64,000 nucleotides of DNA from Heligmosomoides polygyrus polygyrus (Eukaryota; Nematoda; Chromadorea; Rhabditida; Heligmosomidae), in the NCBI GenBank assembly GCA_947396885.1, contig OX377205.1, positions 52,126,676-52,190,675 of the forward strand. Direction: 5' to 3'. Positions 11,701 to 23,700 of the stretch are shown here, piece by piece; positions within the stretch are counted from its first letter, which is position 1; each line of letters opens with the position of its first letter. The position numbers were made by a program, and so were the translations under genes. The notes beneath the pieces were generated by a model that saw only the letters and a program-made list of their open reading frames with translations, did not search any database and was not told where the DNA came from.

Positions 11701-14700
11701 GAGAACAGAGGAATCTGCTGCGATACAGCCACTTTGATTGTTTGACATCTCCTTTTTAGGGTAAGTCGGCGTTGCCTAATTATTACAAATCCTGCAGTTT
11801 CGCTCGCACGTTTCCGCATTATATGTTCTTTTTCCGTCCGCTAGTTCGCGGAGAATCTGTTATCCGGCTTTGCTGCTGCTATTGTTACTCCTGCTTCATT
11901 AGCATTACTCCCACTGTTGGTTTTAATTTTCTCCACTGCTTGGTGTTGTATTTGATTTTTTGTCTCGTTCTCGTTTCTTGCTATATCGGATGTCATTGTG
12001 CATAAATAAATAAATAAATAAATAAGTAAATAAACATGTATGAGTATTGAGTCTCCTATGCTCCCAAAGGACGCGGAAACTCGAGGATGTATTGGGTGTT
12101 CGATAATGAATGTCGCTTTTTTCTCATAGATGTTGTGAAATGTATATTTTGTAGTACTGGTAGTTGCGTGGCTTACATTAATAAAAATTATTTTAAGGGA
12201 TAGACCTTACCACCGACCTTGGTTAGACTATCTTCTATCAAAAGCTGAGCGTCTTAAGCAATAACAAGTTTGTAAAAAATTAAGTTGGAAATGGAAATCA
12301 AGGAGAAGCATTGTCGGCATATTTTATTGTTTTACTTCCGAAAGGGCGAAAAACCGGTGCAAGGTCGGAAGAAATCATGTGAAGTTTATGATGAGGACTG
12401 CTATACTGAACGCCAGTGCCTGCGTTGGTTTGCTCGCGTTCGCTCTGGAAATTTCAGTGTGCAAGATGCATCACATGCTGGTCGCACAGTCGCTACTGTA
12501 GACGACAAAGTAAAGGTGTTGATCGAAACTAACCGGCACACGAGAACTCGGGATATTACCGAGAAGCTTGACATAGCGAACTCACCGTTTACTTGCACTT
12601 GCACCTGCTCGAGTGTGTAGACAGACTGGATGTCTGGGTTCCTCACGAATTAGGGGAAATCCACCTCACCAAACGCACCAACAGATGCGAGGGTATGGTC
12701 TGTTTTGAGCTGCGTCCAAGAAAGCAAACTGCTGATTCGAACGCCTGCTCTCGTCAGCCATCGAAATTGGATGAAGAATTAAAAAGTGCCTTGAACTGGC
12801 CAATCGCAAAGGCACCATCATGATAACGCCAGACCCCACTCCTCTTTGATAATTTGTCAAAAATTAACAGAGCTTAACTGGAAATGGTGCAGCATCCACC
12901 CTATAGCATTGACTTGGCACCATCTGTTTACTAGTTGTTTCGCGCTCAACACCTTTCAAAACCAATTGAATGGCAAAACTTTTAATTCCGATCAAGTTGT
13001 TGAAGGAGTTGCACCAGCTCCTCGCTTCTAAAAACCAAGACTTCTTCGAAATATTTTTCAATTTTACGGAAAGATGGCTAAAGGATATCCAACAAAATGG
13101 TTCTTATATCATTGATTCATGTTTGCTGTCAATATAAATAAATTCAGCTGGAGAAAATATGAGAAACGATATTAATGACCGAACAACCCATTATGTCAAC
13201 GCGCCCCGTTTGGACGATGATTTAAATCAAACCTCTGTTCGAAAGCTTCATGTGTAGCATCCGCCTCAATCGGTCCAGCACTAGAACACGAACCCAAATC
13301 GGCACGGGTTCGTTGAATGGGCCACGATGATGAAAGTTCAACACCTGAAATGTTTTCAGCTGCTCTCAATTTCTTCATGCAGTCACATCTGTTCACGTGT
13401 TTTTTCCATTACTGTATTTTTGCTATTTTTTGTTTACCGGGAGTAACCGATTTTGTCGTTTTCTCCAATCTCCATTAGCCTGGATGTAGCAAAATCTCTC
13501 TTTCCCTTTTTCACCGTTCGTTGGCTGAGTTCGATGCTGAGGCATGAAATAAATTTGAGATGCCAACATGAAAATTTTCAAAACTCTAGAGGGCCACAAC
13601 GCCGAAGCTGCAGCCGATCCAGCTTGCTATTTACAGACAAAGTCAGAACAATAGATTGAGCGGAAATAAATGGCCAGAGGAAAGCTTAGACTGACGAGAA
13701 CAGTCATAACGACGGAGACGGACGTCATCCCCATAACGACGGTGAGGTAGATACCGATGAGCGGCATCGAATCCGACGTCTCTGGCATCTTCTCGGCGAT
13801 CGCGAGCACGAACACCTGCGACACACGTATAAGGAACAAGCTATGCGAATGCGGTGAAGAAGAATGGAGAAACTGTGGCGCCAGCCGTTCTGCCACTGAT
13901 CAGGACGACGCAGAAATTTTAGGAGGTCTGTGGCCGACGAAACTCTGAGATGTACGCTAAGACTAGATAGCTCCCACACTTCCCTCCAGGTAGCGCTTGG
14001 TTTAGAATAGTCTATCTCTTATGCTCTTCCTCACACTCACCGAATCACAGGCAAAAAACCCCTCATCGAATTAAAGTTTCTAAATTCCCTTATGGTTTGA
14101 CAGACACTCTATTATCCTTCCAATTGATATCAGCAAGCGAAATGGTTGAATTATGTAGTTTAGAGCCTTCAAATAAGCATATGTTGCTGGCATTTCCCTT
14201 AGTGTACATCTCAGAGTCTTTTCCATTTTAGGCCTCGTAAAACCATATGGACGGCTTGGTTTGGCCTGTGTGCAAAGCAGAATTCCTTCGAAAACGAAAT
14301 TATCGTGAACAGGCAAGCGGCGGGTCCGGAAAGCGGCGGCTCAAGGTTTTGATTTTGAATTTAAAACCGGAAGCAACTTACGGAAAATGCCAGCAACACG
14401 GTGATGCCGAGTGCAATCTTTTCTCCAGAATCCGGCGGCAGGACAAACACTGAAATACTTCAGATGAGCCCACCATAATGTTTATCGAAAAGACAGATAG
14501 AAACGAGGCTCCAGATTGGAGAGCGCAGAGAGGGCTAAAGCGCGGTTGAAATGTTAGGTTGTAGGGGAAGTTATATCAGCTTTAGGCGTTCGTGAGATGT
14601 ATTTGTTGACGCCAAATTGGACGCCTTTTCGAAACAAACAGGATACTCCTCCTCACAAACAGGATAAAAACAGGATACTCTAAGCAAGCTTGACGCCTTT

Positions 14701-17700
14701 AAAATCAAACCGAAGATCATCCGAACAAAATGGGCATCCTGCAGGTTAAACTAGAGACTCTGCAACATGCTTAGAATAGTATGGTTCTGTTATTAAAAAG
14801 TGTTTTTAAAAAGTGTCTAGTATGAGTGTTTTCTAAAATTTCCAATTCACCTGCCCCAATTAGTGAACACACTGTTTCAAATTCTACAAACGTTTCATTC
14901 TACAAGAAGAACTAATGAAATTAATTTTGTTTCGAAGCGCGCAGAGGCAACCATCATGCTGAAAGAAGAGATTGCGCTACGAACTCGACTAGATCGTTGT
15001 AATCCTTATTCTATTGATGGCGAAAATGCTGCTTACTTGCTTATGACTAGAGTATCAGCTTGGGAATTTCCTGGAGAGGACATTTCTTGACGACTTTTCA
15101 AGCTCACGGCCTCCTAGCATCGCGGAGGATACGATGAGGGAACTGATGGCGTAGTTCACCAGTGTTGTTCGTGACCTTTGCAATTGCCACCGAACTATCC
15201 TAGGTGTGCTTTACGATCCGAGATTCCTTTTCGTGAGATTTACATCCCTCTCTTCTTGCCAAACAAAACGCTGCGCGAAGGAGGTGAGGCGGTGCTCCGA
15301 CCAGATATACAACTTCGGAATAACATCGATTGCTCATATAAGGTGTATGTAATGTGTACTTCTGAAGGCAGTGTTGCCAAATAGGTTGTAAGACGTTAGA
15401 ACGAACCTCTAAATAAGAGGTATGCAGATCTTCACCAACCTTCACGATCTCATACTGGAGTTGAAAAAGACTACCGTCTTGCAAAACATGATCCTACGCT
15501 GTGCAGGCAGGTGCTCAAGGAAAGCAAAGACAGCTGGCATCACTGAACACGTTGCTTGCATTTCTGGCAGCCCTCGCGCCTCCTCACTTTCTGTCGAGTG
15601 GGCTTTTTTTGTGATCGGAAACCATGGTGTGTAGAGCCGAGTTAGCCTAGCGGTTAGTAGTGTAGTTTCATGCACAAACGGTCACAGGTTCGACTCCCGG
15701 CTCCGGACCGCCATGCCCTGCAAAAATTGCAAAAATGACAACGGTTCCAGCGTCAGGCCCAGGCCGGCTAATGGAGAAACCTCGTCACAAAACCATGATC
15801 ACAAGTCGCAATAGAATCAGTGTAAAGGCTAGAACGTCACCCGGAAGTGGCGCACAGAACCCCCGCCCGAGTTCTGTGGTCAGTGTGCGAGGGCTACCGA
15901 GGGCCGAACGACCTCGGCTAAAGAAGCTTGTTCGACTGGGGACTCTGAATGTGGGAACGCTGACCGGAAGATCTAGGGAAGTGGCTGACCTGATAAAGCG
16001 CAGAAGGATACAAGTGCTGCGTCTGCAGGAAACGCGATGGAAAGGGGCGAAAGCCAGGGAGATCGGAGAAGGGGTCAAGCTGTACTGCAACGGGGAGGAC
16101 ACCAAGAGGAACGTGGTAGGGATAGCTGTCGCGGAGTCCCTCAAGGATTCAGTAGCGGCTGTCCAAAGAATAAACGACCGCATCATGTCACTGCGGCTGG
16201 ACACGAAGGAGGGTTACTGGACCATCATGTCTGTCTACGCTCCGCATACCGGATGCTCCGAGCACGACAAGGATGACTTCTATCTCTCGCTCGAGGAAGC
16301 CATAAGGTCCGTACCAGAAGGCGACAACCTCTCCATAGCAGGGGACATGAACGGGCATGTGGGAAGTGGCAGAAGAGGAGTGGAAAGGGTTCATGGAGGT
16401 AAAGGGATCGGCCTGATAATCCCGGATGGAGAACGAATTCTGGATCTGGCTATCGCCCACGACCTGGCTGTCTGTAGCACCTTCTTCGCGAAGAGGGAGA
16501 ACCAGAAGATGACCTATGCTAGCGGAGGAAGAAGGACGGAAGTCGACCATATCCTGGTTCGAAGGGCTGCCCTGAAAACAGTCCGGGGTGTGAAGGCCAT
16601 TCTGGGAGAAGACGTGGTATCACAGCATAGAACCTTGGTAGCCGACCTTAGCATGCCTCTACCCACCAGGCCCAAAGTGAGGACGGAACCCAGGATCCGA
16701 TGGTGGAGACTGCGGGGTTCAGAGCGGAACGAGCTACGAAGGGCAGTGCTCGAAGCAGGCCTTCCAGCCAGACAATCCTGAGATGTGCCAAGGAAACCCT
16801 GGCAGAAATAAAGGGAGGAACCAGAGGGGATAAATTGGCATGGTTCTGGAACGAAGAGGTGCAGGCTGCGGTGAAGAGGAAGAAGAAGGCCTACAAGCTG
16901 TGGCAGAAGACGAGGGCACCCGAGCATCTCACAGCCTACAGGAATCTGAAGAGGCTGGCAAGAACAGCTGTAGCGAAGGCAAAGAACGCGGAAATGGATG
17001 CCCTGTACGAGAAACTAGACGGGCCAGAGGGAGAGAAGTTCGCCATCCGCCTGGCCAAGGCGCGTCATAGAGCTAGCCTCGACATTCGAGTAGTGAAGAC
17101 TGTAAAGAGTGCTGACGGTAGGGTGTTGCGGAAGCCGGTCCAGGTCAGAGAGAGATGGGAGGAGTACTTCAAGAAACTCCTGAACGAGGAGTTCCCTCGT
17201 CGGGAGGCCGAGGAAGAACAACCAACGGAAGAATCCATCCCGCCCTGGGCGCAAGAAAAGGTTCGCAAGGTCATAGGGAAGATGAAACTCGGAAGGGTAA
17301 CAGGGCCTGACGGTGTGCCAGTAGAGGCTTGGAAGGTGCTCGGGGACCTCGGAATCAACTGGCTGACGCAGTTCCTCAGCAGAATCACGAAATAAGGTAA
17401 GATGTCGGATGACTGGAGGAGCAGCACCATAGCCCCCATCTTCAAGCAGAAGGGAGACGCTTCCGAATGCTCCAACTACCGAGGGATCAAACTGATCTCA
17501 CACACGATGAAGATCTACAAACGACTGGTCGACTCAAAGCTGAGGGAGATGGTACCGATCTCCCAAGTGCAGTGGGGCTTCATGCCTGAGACGTCCACCA
17601 CAGACGCCATCTTCATCGCTCGTCAGGTGATGGAGAAATATCGGGAGAAAAAAACCCTGCTACCTGGCATTCCTGGACCTGGAGAAGGCCTACGACAGGC

Positions 17701-20700
17701 TAGCTCGGGCCGTAATCTGGAATGTCCTTCGAGGGAGGGATGTCCCGGAACGTCTGATCACGGTCATAAGGGACATGTACGAGGGCCCGAAAGCGGCGAT
17801 ACGAACTCCACACGGGGTGAAAAGGAAAGTGAACATCATAGTAGGGGTACACCAAGGGTCGGCTCTGAGCCCGTTCCTCTTCCTGCTGACGCTTGACTCT
17901 ATAGTGAACCACCTTGAGGAAGGCCCTCTCAGAACGATCCTCTACGCGGACGACATCGCTTTAGTAGCCGACAACCAGGAGGAGCTGGAGGAGAAGGTGC
18001 AGCTGTGGCAGAGAGCCCTCGCAGACAACGGGCTACGGCTGAACGTGAAGAAGACGAAGTTCATCAGCTCTGAGCAGTGCGCTGTATCGATCCTAGACTG
18101 CCAAGGAGAAACGATCGAGAAGGTGGAAGAATTCCGCTACCTCGGAAGTGACCTATCCGAGGAAGGAAGTGTGGACCAGGCGGTCAGGGAACGGATAAAC
18201 GCAGCCTGGCTCAAGTGGAGGGAGTCCACAGGGATCTTCTGCGACCGTAGGTGCTCTAGGACGCTCAAAGGCAAGCTCTATAGAACAGTTGTGAGACCTG
18301 CCCTCCTCTACGGCAGTGAGTGCTGGGCCCTGGGTAAGGCGCAAGAGCGGCAACTGCACGCGGCGGAGATGAGGATGCTGAGGTGGGCATGTGGATGGAC
18401 CCGTCGGGACAGGGTGCGAAACGAGAATGTTAGGGCAGTGATGAAGACAGCAACGATCCAGCTGAAGATGAGAGAGCAGCGCCTGAGGTGGTATGGACAC
18501 GTCCTCAGAAGACCAGATGATCGCCCCACAAGGTTGGCCCTAGATTTCGAGGCACCCGGAAGTCCGAGAGGAGCCCCAAGGAAAAGATGGAAGGACGTCA
18601 TCAAGAGAGATCTCGCCGAAGTCGGCGCCACGGCAGATGACACCCTTGATAGGATGAGATGGCGACAGATCACAAGAACAGCGGATCCTGCGACTGCGCG
18701 GGACTAAACGCTCAGGAGGAGAAGAAGAAGAAACCATGGTGTGTCAAGGCCAAGGTGCACAAGGTCGTGCTTAGCGATCATTGTTCTAACCCACGTCTAC
18801 TTTATTGGCGTTCTGCGTCGTAGCGTTATCTGACAACTTGCGTAACAAGCAAAAATCCTCTATATTTACATAGCGGGGTCTCCAGTTAATGAGGGTAGGA
18901 GCTAGGCTTGCAGCGACTTGCCTAACAGTGTTAAGACGGACATCATAAGACAAGGAAACACGATGTTGTAGAGGTAGTAAAGCGTCTTCCGACGGATGTA
19001 GATGAAGAATGTGATGTCTGGGTAGGGTTCCGGACAGCATGTGTATTTCACGACGCGCCGTTTCTGGTATACCTAGAACGAAAGAGGTCGTTGGAAGAGT
19101 TCGATTGGAAGATGCTGACGAACCTTTACGAGGTCGAATTCTCCTGATGGAACATAATTGGTGAGGTCGATATTTTCGCTGCGATTGGTAACGTCGACCT
19201 GGAATCCGTGGTAGGTCCATGATCCAAACTTGAGCGAACACCGTTGCTCGTCGAAAGGGAACAGCGAAACGTCCACTGAAACAAGCAGGTCGCTTCGCGA
19301 ATGGCCCGACGTGTAGCAGCGTCTCCGTTCGAAAATGAATCACCTTTGCATGTACTTCGAAGCTGTGTCGGCGGTGGCCAGAACACGGTGCCCGTGTAGA
19401 GGACCATTGCTCTCGAGCGCATGTAGCCAGCAGTGTAGTCATCAGCACTGAATTAGTATGTCCTCAACGGAGCAAATTCACGGACAAGTCTGACGCTTCT
19501 CAGAAAGCTTCTCCTAAATAATCTACAACGCATACTCAGGCAACAGCCGCTGGCTGATAAAACTCAGACTCTTATCGGAACCTAACATTAGCATTGCATG
19601 TAAATTTTGAGGATCAACTAAAGTCGCAATTCTTTAACACATTTGCTTAAGCCTAGAGCGGCTGGTAGAGAGGCTTAAGAAAATGTGTTAAAGCATTGTT
19701 ACTAGTGAGGTCTTCAGCTTAACCGGTTCCATGCTGATATCAGCGGCAGGCCAATCCACGTATCACGAGTGGGTGCTGACGGACCTCGAGGATATCGCGG
19801 ATGTTACGTGAGGTCAAACAGCGCCGGTGGTGTAAGGCGAACATCGCTGCCCGGAAAGCAGAAGATGCGGGTTCTAGTCCCGCCTGGCGCAAGAGTTTTG
19901 ATCGCAACAAAACATCCTGTAAGGCCCCGTTTATACTTCGTCGCGGCGCGACGCGATGGCCACGCAATGAGGCCAAATTGATCGACCGCGTCGCACAATC
20001 AATATGGCCACTATACGTTTCGTCGCGTCGCGCAGCGACGAAGTATAAACGAGGCCTAACAGCATAAAGTCGCAATTCTTCCGTTGCAAAGCGGTAACCA
20101 GATGGCATTACGGTAGGAATTCTGAGGCTTCGCTTCCTTAGATTCGGCTGACGAATGAAAGCGTATGCGAGAGAAGGAGGAAGATTTTTAAGATATAACA
20201 AATCTGCTTCGTTGTGAATTGGGTCGGATCTTAAAAGTACCTCAAACTTGGGTACTTAAACTCCAATATTGTCCCAAAACTTGCTTTAAGAAAGACCAAA
20301 ATTGTGTTTTAAGAAAGATCCCTCCTTGGAAAGTATCGCCGTTTTCCCATGTTCGACTGCCATTGAATCTTGGCATGATATTGATCAGTACGAGTACCCA
20401 AGTGATACGGCTGGTGAACCAAGATTGGAATAGATCCTTTATTCCGGCTAACGTTTCGGGGCGAAAAGCACTCCTTTTAAAACGTCCCATGAGAAGATAA
20501 GCACGAAATTTTGCCAGTGCTTTAGCTTCTATAGTTTTTTGAGGTTTATTGCTGGTTTCTTTAAGGCAAGCTAGTTACGCCTGGTATGCAATGGGCATCG
20601 GGGCATGCAAGGACTACATACAGGGAAAGATGGTAGGGAACTTCGTATGTATCTTTGGAGACCTTAAAGTAGAGCACTGGTTTCGCTTTGCGCTTTACTC

Positions 20701-23700
20701 CAGCAAACACCTTATGGTTAGACCTAGCATGCTCAACCCCTCGTAGTACCACACCAGGGAGCCCCAAATGAAATAAAAGAGGAACTTTCTCGGTGGAAGA
20801 GCTTGAAAGAAAAAGGAAACAGTAAAATGCCTCTGCATCTGCTTGTAGATTGGAGAAATACGGAGGTCCTTAGTGTCTGTTAAAGGGGTGCTCGCAAATG
20901 AATTGCACGTGAACTATGACAAGTGAGTTGGTGACCGTCAAGTGTAGCGCAAAGTTAGAATTAAGAAAAAAGCCTACGGATTGGAGCGCTTCCCTCCAAC
21001 AGAAACTTACAAACATTTGCTACCGAAACGTCTAGTTAGTAATCCCGTCATACTTCTTGTTTCGAATTTCCCTCACCAGATCCTTGACCGTTTTCATTCA
21101 CTCACTTGAAATTGATTGAGTGTCATTCAGCCCGCACTGCACTAACAACCACTCCCTCTTCCCTACCAGGAGTCATCATACTTGTCTCATCTTCATATCA
21201 TGTCTCTTTCCTTCTTCTGTGCAGGTCGCCTGCATACACTTTCGCGCTCTAGCCGAAGTCACTATCGGAAGCGTTGCTAACCGTCCCTGTCGGAAGCAGT
21301 CGGTCCGCGACAACTCGTCCAAATTCGTCGCGCACCGGGCGCGATGCCAAGTGGGGTTCGCGCGGCGTTGGAGTTATGTCTGTCCCCCGGTTCACCCTCC
21401 TAGCGAGCCTCTGGCAGACTGTCCTCCGGTTCGAGACCGCAAAGGTCAACGTACGGGGCCAGCTGTATCACCGCTAAGCGCTCCTCCTTCCTGTTAATTG
21501 TGGGTTCCTAGCGGCAATCCACAGCGCTTCCATTATTTTGCGCGCCGAGATCTCGAACTCGCGTGCCAATATCGTCACCGCCACGTCAACCCCCGCTTAT
21601 CTCCGGTCCGCTGGCCTCGCACCCTGTGCTCACAGAGCGGACCGGAGATATCGCACCTACGAAGCATGCCCAAATGCTCTTTAACGCGCTCCCCAAGGGG
21701 TCTACCCGTCTCACCGATATACTCGCTTTTGCAACCCATGCACTTTATAACGTATACCACACCTGAGACTATGCAGTCTCCCTCCTTACCGAATGGGCAA
21801 ATAACGCACTGGCGAATCTTACAGCTGGAATCGTATAGTCATTACTAACTAGACGTGCCTTGAGATTGACCGGCGGAACCTCGATCATACGGATCATGCT
21901 GTCAAGAAGGCGGAGCGCGTAGCGGTGATACAGGAGCTCGTCCCGTACGTTGACCTTTGCGGTCTCGAACCGGAGGACAGTCTGCCAGAGGCTCGTTAGG
22001 AGGGTGAACCGAATGTGACCTCATCCTCTCATGTGTCGCCTTTTAAGGGGTACTTTTCGCCCAACTGCACTGGACTGTTTGTGTTACCTCCTCGTGCTTC
22101 GCCTCCCTCTCCTTCCAACCTCCGATTCACCGCTGCGGTCTGAAATGGTTCTTGGACGGATGGTTCCTCAAGCTCTACTTGGCTCTTCCAGGCTTTGAAG
22201 AAGGCTTTTACGCCGAAACGTAGCCGGAATAAAAGATCTATTCCAATTTTGGTTCGCCAGCTGTATCGCCGTTATTCTTCCGCCTCTACGTGCGGTCATT
22301 GTACGATCTCATTTTAGTTGCTTGCCTTCATGCATTTAAGGACCTGTTCATACATCGCGACAAGGGCGACAAATGCGACAAAAGCGAGAAGAGCGACAAG
22401 AACGATGGAGCGACGGATGTAGTATGGTGTACGAAAATAACTGCGTACTCCACACTCCGTCCGCGACGAATGTACAACGCGTTGAGGTGAACGCGAGGTC
22501 GGCCACAATGTTTGGCCGAATTTCAGCTCCCGGCTAATTGCCAGCATGGAATCGTTCTCACGCATCTTGACGATAGAGCGCGAAATCTTTCCTCGTTTAA
22601 AGGAACGATACCAGGTGACCATTGCGCTTTGAGATGAGATGTATATCACTGGATGGCGGCGCAAATAGGGTCCGGGGGGTCACCTTATAAAAAGTGTCAC
22701 CAACACCAAGAAAACTATACAAGGCACACTGATAGTAAAGAAAACAAACAAATAATGCTGTAGCTGTGTTCTGTGCTCTCAGGAGAGCACAGATTTAGAC
22801 AGGGGAAGGGACTATAGGGTGTGGCTCAAGTGACGCATCCGTGTTGAAATTGCCTACATCCTGGGGTTCCCTTCCTTGTCCAATTAGGAAGCACATAAGA
22901 CACGGGTCTATAATCGAAACGAAGAGATAAGAATGCATTTACATTCACTGTATGTAGCTACTCGCCACGCCGGCCCGCCACGCCATGCTGTGGTGACCCC
23001 CCCCCCCGGACCCTATTTGCGCCCTGGATGGCTTTCAACAAATGTGTGTTCCAGATCTGTTAAACGCGTGGAACGCGAGGATGAGATGGTGTAGGCTGGA
23101 AACAGCACTGGCTGCCGGGTAGTGTTGGAGCAGCGTATAGGGGAGCGCCGTGATGAGACGGAGTGGCTTGTGATTCGACCCTCTTGTGATTCAACATTTC
23201 TGCACTTCCTAAAAATATCCGCACAATCAAACAAAGCACTCTGTGTAACAGTGCAACGAAAAAGCCAGAAAGGAAACGAGGGTTGCACTGCGGCACAATG
23301 CCGCCGGAAACTGCGGCTACTTATTGCGTCGAGAGCGTGAACCTGAATAGCTTCAGAATTGGTGGTTATTCCCACACAAGCAAGTTTCCCATCCTGTAGT
23401 CGTCGGTGGTGGTTTCGTCCGTCGAAGGAAACACTGATATTTCCACTATGCACCGTGGACAGAGCAAGCTGCGGAGGCTGCGTCAAAACTGCTCACATCA
23501 TTCAGCAACAAGCGCTTCCCGACTGAGACTCCGGGATGCAGTCCATGCTGGAACTGCTCTCGACGCTCTGCTGTGGGAAGGCGCAGCTGGCTCGAAGTCA
23601 AGGGAGGGACTCGGGGTGCGGTCCATCTCCCGAGTAGCGGCGGTGGAAGAGCCGTGACCCACCGACTAACCAACGGCCGTCTTCAATGTCGACTGACCGT

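Larger units (their letters stand above)
15633..18729 (+). mobile_element. Full-length RTE-type LINE (family A) in receptor intron 6
   Basis: This 3.1-kb element is framed by a perfect 15-bp target duplication. It has a 5' part with Pol III-like A and B boxes, an APE endonuclease, a reverse transcriptase, and a 3' end of GGAGGAGAAGAAGAAG type, as is usual for RTE. The coding region is nearly continuous but carries at least two frameshifts (about 16770 and 17665) and one stop (17393-17395). The perfect duplication and long frames argue for recent insertion. It is antisense to the receptor gene, within the GC-AG intron 6. Confidence 0.9.
20220..22270 (-). mobile_element. Penelope-like element with inverted flanking repeats
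   Basis: A GIY-YIG domain (minus strand, 21490-21835) lies inside this region. About 110 bases at 21377-21487 are repeated in inverted orientation at 21905-22010. A second related pair with the core CCGAAACGT(T)AGCCGGAATAAA lies at about 20430-20460 (minus) and 22205-22235 (plus). Inverted terminal structures of this kind are known for Penelope elements. No reverse transcriptase was found here, so the copy is deleted. It sits in receptor intron 3. Confidence 0.6.

Noticed and set aside
15634..15707. A genuine tRNA gene
   Set aside because: A and B boxes are exact, but acceptor and T stems have several mismatches, and the segment lies within the LINE's target duplications.
15735..18707. A host gene resembling a craniofacial-development-type protein
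   Set aside because: Proteins of that name are RTE endonucleases. The segment has target duplications and RT motifs, so it is a transposon.
18786..19448. A single 220-codon minus-strand protein
   Set aside because: This frame runs through two short introns. The receptor reading switches frame at good splice sites and gives the conserved domain instead.
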